From Verrucomicrobiia bacterium (GTDB taxonomy: Bacteria; Verrucomicrobiota; Verrucomicrobiia; Limisphaerales; UBA11358): DNA of 64,000 nucleotides. Position 1 is the stretch's first letter, and every line of letters begins with the position of its first letter. The notes beneath the pieces were generated by a model, which was not told where the DNA came from, searched no databases, and worked only from the letters and a program-made list of their open reading frames with translations. Both the position numbers and the translations under genes were made by a program. The stretch spans positions 1 through 64,000 of the forward strand of contig JARLJW010000023.1 of the NCBI GenBank assembly GCA_031290985.1. The letters run 5' to 3'. Shown one piece after another: positions 1 through 8,500 of this stretch.

Positions 1-325
1 AACGGCTAACCCCGCTTGCCGCCGCCAGGAAAACGTTTCAACCCTCGGACCCGGACGGAAAGGAAAAACCGAAAAACACTTCTAATAAAAAAACAAGAAA
101 TCGCTCCGGTCGCGCTTGACACAACTCATAGCAGTGCGGTGGCAAAGCGCTGGCGGCGACACCGCTTTCGCCCGCACCGAGGACCTGAGGGCACGCGGGA
201 AGGACCACACCTATGACCGCCGGTTTACGAAAACCGTTGCCCGACCACGGTGCGCCACAGTTTGGCTCCATCCTCAATCTTCCATCCGCCACCCTCGCCC
301 GCCTCAGCTTTTGCTGAGGTAACCC
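1..325. other. Non-coding flank, no gene seen
   Basis: No open frame here has a convincing start, ribosome binding site or family resemblance. The stretch lies downstream of the minus-strand PEP-CTERM gene and ends at a 63-bp dispersed repeat. It carries a degenerate ATCCTCC-type run at 269-298. Confidence 0.6.
269..298. repeat. Degenerate ATCCTCC quasi-tandem repeat, copy 1
   Basis: A run of imperfect 7-mers close to ATCCTCC/ATCCGCC. Similar runs occur at 1850-1882, 15338-15370 and, inside recG, at 23605-23636. It is the most decayed of the four. Confidence 0.5.
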
Positions 326-388
326 TCCACCGGCTCCGCCCCCGTCGTCCCCTTCAAACTCTCCCGGTACGCGGGCGATTCAATCCCC
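326..388 (-). repeat. 63-bp dispersed gene-tail repeat, copy A
   Basis: This 63-bp segment matches the 3' end of the large gene at 5511-8945 (5530-5592) at 58 of 63 positions. The reverse strand here can be read as IESPAYRESLKGTTGAEPVE, close to that protein's C-terminus. The PEP-CTERM gene uses a different frame of the same DNA and takes its stop codon from it. Another copy lies at 4295-4357. Confidence 0.85.
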
Positions 389-998
389 GCAGCAGCGCCA
401 TGCCGCCCACGCTGATGCCCAGCAGCCAAATCGTCGGGGCGGCCTCCGGAACCGGGGCCCAGGCGGATACGCTGACATCCACCGTCACGCTCCCTCCATT
501 GTCGGTATAATTGTCATCATTCACGCCCATTAACAATTGATTGGCATTCTCGGGAATTATCACCGTGGTCGGACCGTTCCCGATCGAAAAGGGATTTCCC
601 ACAATCACACCGTCGTAAGCAAAGGTGCCCAGCAATTCTTCCACAAAGTGAGTGCCGGGAATATATTTCCCAGGCGTTCCGTCCGAGACCGGTCCCCAAA
701 ACCACCAGACACCATTCGCATCGCTGTAGATCGAGTCGCCGGCGTCGGCCAGGAGCGTGCGTTGACCGGGCGTCAGGCTCGTGATGGTCAATTGATTTCC
801 GGCGGTGAAGTCCACGCCTGAAACGCTGTTCACGACGGTCGACTGCAGTTGACCGAACCCATAATCGTAGCTTGGATTCAATGAAACATCCCACGGCCCC
901 GCCGCACCGCTCACGGTCACCGGGACGGCTTGTGCGCTCAGGGTCAGGAACAGGGAACAGGCGGCCAGGGCGATGGCTGTCGGCAGGGGATTTTTCAT
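354..998 (-). CDS. PEP/VPD-CTERM-type secreted protein
   Basis: A 214-residue secreted protein of unknown role. Residues 1-24 form a signal peptide (MKNPLPTAIALAACSLFLTL, then SAQA). The middle contains GVNDDNYTDNGGSVTV, a motif frequent in PEP-CTERM proteins. The C-terminus has the tripartite sorting signal: VPEAAP, a hydrophobic helix (TIWLLGISVGGMALL) and a basic tail. Such proteins are thought to be processed by exosortase and delivered to the outer surface or extracellular matrix. No exosortase gene is in the window. The last residues (RGLNRPRTGRV) are encoded by a 63-bp repeat shared with two other loci, so the original C-terminus has probably been replaced. The gene stands alone between repeat-rich flanks. 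Confidence 0.85.
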   Translation of the reverse strand: MKNPLPTAIALAACSLFLTLSAQAVPVTVSGAAGPWDVSLNPSYDYGFGQLQSTVVNSVSGVDFTAGNQLTITSLTPGQRTLLADAGDSIYSDANGVWWFWGPVSDGTPGKYIPGTHFVEELLGTFAYDGVIVGNPFSIGNGPTTVIIPENANQLLMGVNDDNYTDNGGSVTVDVSVSAWAPVPEAAPTIWLLGISVGGMALLRGLNRPRTGRV

Positions 999-1108
999 GG
1001 GATTATCCAGTTCATCGTGACTCCATTCAGCGCGCCCCCGGGCAGCGGATTCGCCCGCATCCGAAAAATGGTTTCTCGCTCTGAATATAAATCAATACAG
1101 CTAATGCA

Positions 1109-1148
1109 GCATAAGCCACACCATCTTATAAGCTACTGAATGATCATT
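1109..1148 (-). promoter_or_regulatory. Possible sigma-54-type promoter and palindrome
   Basis: On the minus strand, 1122-1109 has the GG-N10-GC spacing of a sigma-54 -24/-12 element (TGGTGTGGCTTATGC), about 110 bases before the PEP-CTERM start. A perfect 10-bp palindrome, AATGATCATT, lies just upstream at 1139-1148. PEP-CTERM genes in several phyla are driven by sigma-54 with an activator of the PrsR type, which makes the match plausible. The other consensus bases match poorly, so the call is weak. Confidence 0.2.
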
Positions 1149-1849
1149 GCAACCGGCTCAACCGGAGCTGCCTGCAATTTTCTCTGCGCTCCCGGCGGCG
1201 TGACGAATTGTAAACCAATCCGACACCGCGATGGATTGTTCCCACCCAAACTATGGCAAGTGACTAAAGCGCCGCCATTTGCGCCTGAGCCGCCCGGCTT
1301 CATGAAATTTCTTACACTTTTAAGCCGGTCACCTCCCGGGAAAAATTCTAGGGTCCAACAAAGCCCAACAAGGCCTGACGAACCTTGATTCCCAAACCCT
1401 TGCGCAAGGACCCTTCCCGGAGTTGGATCGTCCTCGTCCCCGTCCTCGAAGGCACGCTTCTGGCCCCTGACTCCTGTTTTCATGCTTTTTAAAAATTCTA
1501 TGGCCGGATTTCGCCGGATTTCGCCGGATGCCCCAATCTTCCCCTTCGTTCTCCTCGCCTTCACTGTCCTTGGCCTTTCTCCGGCCGGCCTGTCTCGCCA
1601 CTGCGGGATCGTCCGCACCCATCCCGCCCCTCATCTCGGGGCCTTCGCCAATCCGGCATGGTAAATTCATGAGGTTTAACTTGGTTTAATTTGGTTTAAT
1701 TTTTTCGTTTTCATTGGCCTTTTCACTAATTTCCATGGCGCGAAAACAGGGTCGAATGCATCCGGATCACTCGCAGCGCTCCGGCCCCCTCTTCGCCGCT
1801 AAACGGGGGAGAAGGTTGGGGAGAGGTGGCCCCCACCGTCCGCCCCGGC

Positions 1850-1882
1850 CATCCTCCATTCTCGATCCTCCATCCTCGCCCC
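1850..1882. repeat. ATCCTCC quasi-tandem repeat, copy 2
   Basis: Imperfect tandem heptamers of the ATCCTCC/ATTCTCG type, very similar to 15338-15370 and to the run inside recG at 23605-23636. It lies in non-coding DNA. Confidence 0.7.
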
Positions 1883-2346
1883 GCGCTCGGTGGCCGTACG
1901 CCAGTACCCCGTCCGGCCTCGGACTTTTTAACCGCTGATCCGCGCTAATTTCCGCGAATCAACTTGCCCGAGCGAACCTTGGCGCCCATGAGCGGTTCAA
2001 AGCCCGCCCCTTCCCCATTCTCAAACTCACTGATTCACTGATTCACAACTCACGATGATTCACTAACTCATTGATGGGTTTAATTGGTTGCCATGTCAAA
2101 GAACAACGCCCGCCACCCGCCACCCCGAACCATAAACCCGTCGATAGTATCAGCCCCCACGACCTCCCGACAACCCCCGCCCCGCAAATAAATCCAGATA
2201 TATTATTGAACGTTTTCGCATAAAAACTGTCTCACACTTGTGCGGCGGAAAGAGGAAATAGCCAAAGTGGCCGGGCATTCCGCTTCGGCCAATGCTGGCT
2301 CAACCTACTCATGACGCTGGCAAAACACCAAGGCGCACCTCCGGCA

Positions 2347-2426
2347 GTCGCGAAGCGACCCATGGAAATGAGCCCGCCACGAAGTGGCTGGTAACGTGAA
2401 CAAACTGACTTCGTGCTGAAGGCACG
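2347..2426. repeat. Three-hairpin intergenic element, copy A
   Basis: Three short hairpins in fixed order: GTCGC-GAA-GCGAC (2347-2359), GCCAC-GAA-GTGGC (2376-2388, extendable with one mismatch to 2373-2391) and CGTGC-TGAAG-GCACG (2412-2426). The same three hairpins, with the same spacing between the first two, recur at 15201-15283. The stems differ between copies at paired positions, which points to a structured nucleic acid. No transposase lies nearby; this may be a REP-like element mobilised in trans. Confidence 0.75.
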
Positions 2427-2704
2427 CTGGAGGGACGTTTGCCCTGACACCTGCGCGACCCGCCGCCGGAGCGCGACTGTGTCCCGCAACGCGGGATCAG
2501 TCGCAGCAACGTGAAAAGCCCAAACCGCATTCGAATTCGACGGCTGCGCTCTGTCCACATCCGGCTGCGGCTGGTCTCCGACACAGCCGCGCTCCGGGGG
2601 CAGTGTTAGGATGCCCCGTGCGTCCGCACGAACCAGCCCGCAATTGACCTCGCTGCCCATCCCGCGCACACCGCCCCCGAACTTCAAAAGCTGATGAGGA
2701 ACCA

Positions 2705-2860
2705 GGCGCGAATGACCCCGGCAGCATCATGATCGAGAAAAATATCGTCTCGCAGGACGGCACCACGTTCTGTATGACCGTCCCGGACCTGCACCACCTC
2801 ATCAAAGACCTCGGGTACGAACCGCATCAGCGGGATAATTGGTATCGGCTAGTTAACTAG
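2705..2860 (+). pseudogene. Orphan 3'-terminal fragment of mqnC
   Basis: Read in one frame to a TAG stop at 2858-2860, this DNA encodes about 51 residues that resemble the C-terminus of MqnC, cyclic dehypoxanthinyl futalosine synthase of the futalosine menaquinone pathway. Recognisable pieces are GANDPGSIMIEKNIVS (the family has GANDFGSIMIEENVVS), DGTTFCMTV and a final EPHQRDNWYRL. Nothing upstream resembles the rest of the roughly 370-residue radical-SAM enzyme, so the catalytic part is absent and homology begins abruptly near 2705. I interpret it as a displaced gene end, not an active gene. The parental gene is not in this window. Confidence 0.7.
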
Positions 2861-3032
2861 ATATGGGATATGGGCGGATTGTAACAGAATTGAAAACCAG
2901 CCCAAGACTGTAACTAGACGAGGTAGAATCGCTTGCGTTTGCTGGAACTGGCCCATTCATATGCTCCGTCCAATTGCCTTGAAAGTTAGCGCTTGCGTGA
3001 TTACATTCAAGTGAACAAGCTGTGAATAACTT

Positions 3033-3728
3033 ATGAGGGAACACCATCCAGCATACCTCAATACGGGAATTTACACCGTAGCTGAAGCTTCGCGGATTAC
3101 TGGCGTGTCCAAAGAGCGCATACGTCGTTGGTTGCGGGGTTATCATTCTGAATTGCGTGGAAAAAATTACCCCCCTCTTTGGGAAAGTCAGTTGCCGTCA
3201 CTCGAAAACAAGGTTGCGCTTGGATTTTTAGATTTAATTGAGATTAAATTTGTCGCGTCCTTCTTAGATGTTGGTGTGACATGGCCCGTCATCCATAAGG
3301 TTAGAGAAAAAGCGCAGCAGCTTTACGCAGACACACAGCATCCTTTTTGCACGATGCGATTTGTTACCGATGGACGTCAGATATTTCAAGCCTTGCATGA
3401 GGAAACTGGCGATACATGTCTTGTAGAAATTGCAACCGATCAGCGTGTGTTCGCTGAAATAATCAGGCCATTTCTAAAGCAATTGGAATTTCGCGATGGA
3501 ACGATATTAGAACGCTGGTGGCCACTTGGGAGAGACCGCCACATTGTGGTCGACCCCCGGAAAAACTTCGGCCAGCCAACGGTTGTAACGGAAGGGATTC
3601 CAACCCAAAACTTGGCAAGGAGTTTCAAAGCCAATGGCTCATCGTTGGAAGAAGTTGCCCGCTGGTATGAAATCCGTCCTGAATCAGTGAAAGAAGCCGT
3701 TGATTACGAGCAGACGCTCGCGGCGTGA
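3033..3728 (+). CDS. DUF433/MerR-like antitoxin of a type II toxin-antitoxin pair
   Basis: A 231-residue cytoplasmic DNA-binding protein. The N-terminus (about residues 14-40, YTVAEASRITGVSKERIRRW) is a MerR-like helix-turn-helix. The C-terminal part (about 165-228) resembles the DUF433 domain found in VapB45-type antitoxins, with the series EGIPTQNLARSF, EEVARWYEI and VKEAVDYE. The next gene overlaps it by 4 bases (GTGA) and encodes a PIN-like protein, the classic arrangement of an antitoxin preceding its toxin. Base composition is clearly more AT-rich than flanking genes, suggesting recent transfer. It is probably autoregulatory through its helix-turn-helix. The pairing is from family knowledge; toxicity is not shown by sequence. 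Confidence 0.75.
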   Translation: MREHHPAYLNTGIYTVAEASRITGVSKERIRRWLRGYHSELRGKNYPPLWESQLPSLENKVALGFLDLIEIKFVASFLDVGVTWPVIHKVREKAQQLYADTQHPFCTMRFVTDGRQIFQALHEETGDTCLVEIATDQRVFAEIIRPFLKQLEFRDGTILERWWPLGRDRHIVVDPRKNFGQPTVVTEGIPTQNLARSFKANGSSLEEVARWYEIRPESVKEAVDYEQTLAA

Positions 3729-4111
3729 AATTCTTTTTTGACAATAATTTGGCCCCCAAAATCGCCAAAGGGTTAAATGGTTTTGTTGCTCCAGACCATC
3801 ACGTGGTTCATTTGAAAGAGCGGTTTCCAGGAAATACGGACGACGTTGACTGGATGGAAAAAATCGCGCAGGAAGAGGACTTGTTTATTGTAACAGCAGA
3901 TGTCCGCATTGGGAAAAACCCACAAGAAATTCAAGCATGGCGGCAAGCTGGACACACAATTTTTTTCTTAAAACCTGGCTGGACGGACATGACATTTTGG
4001 GATCAGGTTCATAAATTTACAAAGTGCTTTCCAGCAATTATTGAAAAGGCAAAATCAGCAAAACGCGGGTCATCTTTCATTATTACGGTGAACGGGAAAA
4101 TCGAAGGTTGA
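3725..4111 (+). CDS. PIN-like DUF5615 toxin (VapC45-type)
   Basis: A 128-residue protein beginning at a GTG overlapping the upstream stop codon. The start KFFFDNNLAPKIAKGL, the central DVDWMEKIAQEEDLFIVTAD and the later IFFLKPGW are typical of the DUF5615 PIN-like family, whose acidic residues (D6 and the aspartates near 39-41 and 58) form a metal-dependent ribonuclease site. In toxin-antitoxin modules such proteins cleave RNA unless bound by the partner antitoxin, here the DUF433 protein upstream. AT-rich composition is shared with its partner. No other gene follows in the same operon. Confidence 0.75.
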   Translation: MKFFFDNNLAPKIAKGLNGFVAPDHHVVHLKERFPGNTDDVDWMEKIAQEEDLFIVTADVRIGKNPQEIQAWRQAGHTIFFLKPGWTDMTFWDQVHKFTKCFPAIIEKAKSAKRGSSFIITVNGKIEG

Positions 4112-4294
4112 TCTCAACAATTTAAAACCACGCTGCAACACAGCTCTTAAGCTTGGCTCTGAGACCCATGGACTGGACGCCTTAACTGTGCCGATCGGTG
4201 CTTATTTGTGGCTAAAAATCGGAACCCTCAACCGGCGCAGTTAAAACCTGCAACCCGCAACTTTCAACCTGCAACTCACTTTGCCAGGCAGCCC
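4112..4294. other. Short non-coding spacer
   Basis: About 180 bases between the toxin gene and the PEP-CTERM remnant. It contains a low-complexity run of repeated AACCTGCAAC-like units near 4240-4280. No gene is seen. Confidence 0.5.
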
Positions 4295-4480
4295 TCCACC
4301 GGCTCCGCCCCCATCGTCCCCTTCAAACTCTCCAGATACGCCGGCGATTCGATCTCCGCAGCAGCGCCACCCCACCCATGCTCATCCCCAGCAACCAAAC
4401 CGTCGGGGGGACACCGGGAACCATGGGCCCGGTAATATCCGTGGTGACGCCCCCCATTGTCGTTTTAATTGCCAACATTC
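4295..4480 (-). pseudogene. PEP-CTERM gene remnant carrying the 63-bp tail repeat
   Basis: On the minus strand the DNA aligns with the last third of the PEP-CTERM gene at 354-998. A decayed NDDNYTDNGG region with an in-frame stop (TAT to TAA) and a frameshift is followed by an intact-looking sorting signal: VPPTVWLLGMSMGGVALL then a basic tail ending RRIWRV. The 5' two-thirds of the gene is gone. Positions 4295-4357 are copy B of the 63-bp repeat (60 of 63 identical to 5530-5592). The remnant ends immediately downstream of the ATP-grasp gene. Confidence 0.7.
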
Positions 4481-4486
4481 ATGCAG

Positions 4487-5368
4487 TCAAGCCGGAGCGA
4501 GGACGTTTAAGATGGCTTTGTAAAAATCCATGGGCGAAGCGTAAGGAGGCAACGCAGATGAGCCGCCATCACCCGCCTTCAGCAGGTAAGGCTGGCCGGA
4601 TTCTGTCATGACCACATCAGCACTAAAAAATGTTGAATGAATCCGCTGGGAAAGGAATCCGTAATCAGGCAGTGCGGCGGCATCGCCGCTAACTCGGTCG
4701 TAAGCGGTCTTTGAAATCAGTCTGCCCTGGAAAAAGAACAATCGATATTCCTCAAAAATCTTTCCGCCGAAAGGGTTCTGGTCCAGGCAGCGCAGGCGTA
4801 TTAGTGGTCGAATGACGATACCACCCTCGAAGCGGTCACCACGATACTCCACCAAAGCTTGGATTGCTGTCGGCAGTTCTTGTTCGTTGGTTGCCACGCA
4901 GCCATTGGGCCAGATTTCTTTTGCCGATTTTGCAAAGTCCTTGATGAAATAAGGTCCTGAACCTAGCTGGCGGGCAATCTTGATGGCTTGGTTCGGGTCT
5001 TTGCCTGTAATCCAGACGGCTGGAAAGGAATAATCCGCGATGGCGGGGAAAAACTCCGGGAAGAGGAGCGCACAGCGATAAGCCGCTGGCGATGTAAGCA
5101 ACTGACAGCCTCGCTGCAAAAGCGCTTCGTGCAAAGCGGTGAACTCCTCAGGGTGCAATATCCAGCCGCGGTAGATCATCGGCGAAAGTGGAGCCTCCCC
5201 AAAGTAGCGGAATGCACTGGCCAAGTCCCCGCTGTTCAGGGCCGATATGTTGACCACATGCCAGGGAATGCCGAGGTTTTCAAGCGCCTCCGCTTCGCGC
5301 TGGAACTCGGGGTCTGGTTCGCGCAGCCCGTGGCAGAAAGCCGGAAACAAGACAGATAATGCTCTCAC
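4487..5368 (-). CDS. ATP-grasp domain protein (R2K-clade-like)
   Basis: A 293-residue cytosolic protein that I place in the ATP-grasp superfamily, R2K-clade/DUF4343-like. These enzymes join a carboxylate to an amine or thiol using ATP, and R2K members are mostly linked to peptide tagging or biological conflict. Supporting segments are YRGWILHPEEFTALHEAL near residues 66-83, FIKDFAKSAKE near 145-155 (nucleotide-binding lysines), EEYRLFFFQGRLIS near 210-225 and a final LLKAGDGGSSALP. In related proteins the last motif is usually (V/I)E(V/L)GDG; here the glutamate position is lysine, which may affect metal binding. The substrate is unknown. The gene stands alone. Confidence 0.65.
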   Translation of the reverse strand: MRALSVLFPAFCHGLREPDPEFQREAEALENLGIPWHVVNISALNSGDLASAFRYFGEAPLSPMIYRGWILHPEEFTALHEALLQRGCQLLTSPAAYRCALLFPEFFPAIADYSFPAVWITGKDPNQAIKIARQLGSGPYFIKDFAKSAKEIWPNGCVATNEQELPTAIQALVEYRGDRFEGGIVIRPLIRLRCLDQNPFGGKIFEEYRLFFFQGRLISKTAYDRVSGDAAALPDYGFLSQRIHSTFFSADVVMTESGQPYLLKAGDGGSSALPPYASPMDFYKAILNVLAPA

Positions 5369-5510
5369 GCGTTAATTGGAATGCTCAGTAATTAAAATGT
5401 AACCAAGTTGCTCTACCTTTTGCGGTCGGCATCAGTTGTGCAACATTTGCAACCACTGAATCCTTTTTCAAATTCGCGCCAATTCGTGAAATTCGCGTCA
5501 ACTTCCCGGT
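5369..5510. other. Short spacer with AATTCGCG-type repeat
   Basis: The spacer between two minus-strand genes holds imperfect repeats of AATTCGCG/AATTCGTG at 5470-5499. A similar stretch occurs at 19951-19980. No gene is seen. Confidence 0.5.
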
Positions 5511-8500
5511 TTACTTCCTTAAATAATTTTCCACCGGCTCCGCCCCCATCGTCCCTTTCAAACTCTCCAGGTACGCGGGCGATTCGATCTCCTCCAGCGT
5601 CTTCCGCGCGCGCACCAGGCGGTCGCCGATGCCCAGCGTTTCCGCCACGTCGCCGTGGTTCGGCTTGCGCAGGAACGCCGACAGATAATCGTTGTGCCGC
5701 TTCCACAGCGCGCGGTCCACCTTCTGCTTGGCGATGAGCCGCGCCTTGTACCAGTCGCTCGCCAGCAGCGTTTCGCGCGTGAACAGCTTCCGGAATTCCG
5801 GGTTCTCCAGCCCTTTCCCGTTCCATTCATCGTGCAGCATGATCTGCAGCAGCGCCTTCAGCGGCGGACACGCCTGCGCGATGCTGCCATCGTCGAAATA
5901 CATCTGCGCCACGCGCTTCTGCGTGGCGATGATGTTGTCCAGGCCGTCCGCAAAAACATCCAGGTCCTGCAATTCCGGCCGGAGCATGTCCGGCGTGAAC
6001 ACCGCGTGCGGATGATTGAACACGCGCCCAAAGAAGAAATGCACGAACCGCTCATTGATGCGCCAGCCGAGCCGGCTCGCGAGCACCGGCTTGCCGTTGT
6101 GCGTGAAATCCTCGATCCGTTCCAGCAGCCGGTTCGCGATCAAAAAGGCCGGCGTGCGTTCCTCGACCGTCATGCGCGAGAACACCTCGGGCACGATCAG
6201 GCTCACGTCGTGGTCCACGCGCACCTTCGGCCCCACGTAACCCGCCGCCGTCACGAAACCGCTGTGGCCCGTGAGGATGAACGACACCAGTGTGTTGTTC
6301 AGGTCCATGATGGGCGGCAGCGCGTTGAACGGCCCCTTGGTCAGCGCGCCTTCCGAGCCTGCGCCCGTGGTGGACGGCGATTTGCCCGTCATGCTGCAGA
6401 TGAATTCCATGAACAGCTCCGGCAGCTCCATGTAATGGACCGGGTTGTAGCACGCGAGCGCGCGGATGCCCGCCTCGGGCGGATTATTCCGGCGGCCCGG
6501 CAGCACCGCGGCCACCGGCGTCAGCACGGCCGCACCCACCGGCAACCGGCGACGCAGGCGCGCGCTGGTCTCGGCGATGTACGATTCCGCCGGCTTCACG
6601 AGATCGGGTCGTTTCTGGAGATAGCGCGGGTTTTTGCTCGGCTTGCCGTCCACCAGGCGCGGATGCGCGGAGGAGACGAGATAGCTGGGCTGGCCGGCCG
6701 CGGCGAAATCCGTGATCAGCCCCTGCATCGGCGCGGTGAACTCGTTGAAATGGATCGCGTCCTCCAGCAGCGCCTGCGCGTCCGCGTGCGTGAGCGGCTG
6801 GTAGTTGGAAAAGAAATTGTCGTTGCGCGCAAAATCCAGTTCCGTCTGCTTGTCGTAGCCGCGATGGATCGCGTCGTCCGGACGCTGGAACAACCGCTGT
6901 TCGCAGTTCTGCACGAACTTGAGCGTCGAACCCTTTTCCGCCTTCAAGAGCGTTTCCACGCGCGCCGCCGGCACCAGCACGGAGGCCGTGATGTCGTCTT
7001 CGAGCTGCACCTTCACCGCCGGGTGGAAGTCCTTGCGCAGGCCGAACGTGCGCCACGCGCCGTCCTGATCAAAACCCACGCGCAGCCGCGTGGTGACCAG
7101 CACCTTGTTGTTGAACTTGAGCTCGTAGCCCGGCTTGCCGTTGATGATGTCCACGCTGAAATGTTCGCGCCAGTGCGTGCCCCAGTCCGGCTTGAAATAG
7201 CGCTTCACCACGAAGACCAGCTCCTTGACGTATTGCGGGATGGCCTTGAGCCATGCGTTGTAGGCCGGCGTGTAATCCTGCTCATCCGGCGTGAGCAGCT
7301 TGATGACCGAGCCCAGCGAACGTTCCGCCGAAAGCACCGTGCGCGTGTCGGTGCGCGTCTTGTCCGCGAACCGGTTCGCGTAATCGTAGTTGATCAATTC
7401 TTCCACCCGGTCAAAATCGTTCTTCATGTCGGCCACGAACACCGGCCCGGTGAGAATGGCGTCCGTGATGGGTTTGGAAATCTCGGATTTGCCGCCGCCG
7501 GAAACCGTGCAGGGCTTGTGGCAGACCAGGCCTTCCGCCGCCGTGCCCACGAGCCGCCATGCGCGGTTCGCGCCCGGCGGCTTTTCCATGCGCACCTTGT
7601 AGCCGGACGGCCGGATGTACGTCTTCCCCGGCTGCAGCTTGATGGTGTGCCCGGTGGCATCATCCGACCACGAAACGGTTTGCTTGTGCAGGTCGAACAG
7701 CGCGTCCTCGGGCACATAGATCACCTGCGGATATTGTTTGTCCACGCCGTAGCCTTCGGGCTTCAAGTCCATCAGCCCGCCGTACAGCTTCAGCGCCTCG
7801 GGGAAATTATGCTCGAGCTGGCGGACATGGTTTTCCCCGCTGAACTCCTCGCCCAGATCGTAGCTCGGGAACACCAGCGCGCCGCCCGCGTGTTCCTCCT
7901 CGCAGTTGCCGAACAGGTTCGCCGCGTAGCTGATCTGCGTCTTCACCTCTTTCTTGCAATAGCCATAGTAATTGTCCGCGATGAGCGTGACGATCACGCC
8001 GGTTTCGTCGCGGCAGGTGACCTTGAACGCGCTGCCGTTGTTGTAGAGGTCGTCCTCCTTCTTCCAGCACATGCCGTCGCGGCGCTGGCGTTCGGTCGCC
8101 TGGTCGTGATGCGGCAGGCCCATGGCCTTCTTGGTGGCTTTGACGAGGTGCGGCGCGAGGATGACGCAGCCCGTGTGGCCGCTCCAATGCTCCACATCCA
8201 GCGCGGAATCATTTTCCGGCAGCAACGGGTCGCCCGCGTTGCCGAAGATGCTCTCGATGAAATCCAGGTTGCTCACCAGGTTGCCGGGCACGAAGAAACG
8301 GACCTCCATGGACTTCTCCGGCGTGAACCCCGGCACCGCCGGGCACACCAGCGGGCGGATGAGCAGCGACACAAAACAATCCGCCGGCTTCGGCTGCGTG
8401 GAGGTGAACGGCAGTTGCATGATCTCGCGCGGCGGCGTCAGCGCCAGCGCCAGCAGCTTGGCGAAGGTCTGCTTCGGCACGCCGAGCTTGTCATCCGGGA

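Larger units (their letters stand above)
999..2704. other. 1.7-kb non-coding, repeat-rich interval
   Basis: Open frames here are repeat-derived and have no family resemblance. Visible structure includes GATTTCGCCG repeats near 1505-1530, a TTTGGTTTAA tandem near 1683-1700, an ATCCTCC run at 1850-1882, an ACTGATTC tandem near 2028-2045 and a three-hairpin element at 2347-2426. I see no gene until the mqnC fragment at 2705. It looks like an accumulation zone for small repeats. Confidence 0.6.

Noticed and set aside
1133-1670. Overlapping 100-160-codon frames on the minus strand
   Set aside because: Composed of tandem repeats and lacking ribosome binding sites or homologous domains; treated as non-coding.
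2232-2805. Minus-strand frames of 90-151 codons
   Set aside because: They read through the three-hairpin element and across the mqnC fragment in antisense; no coding character.
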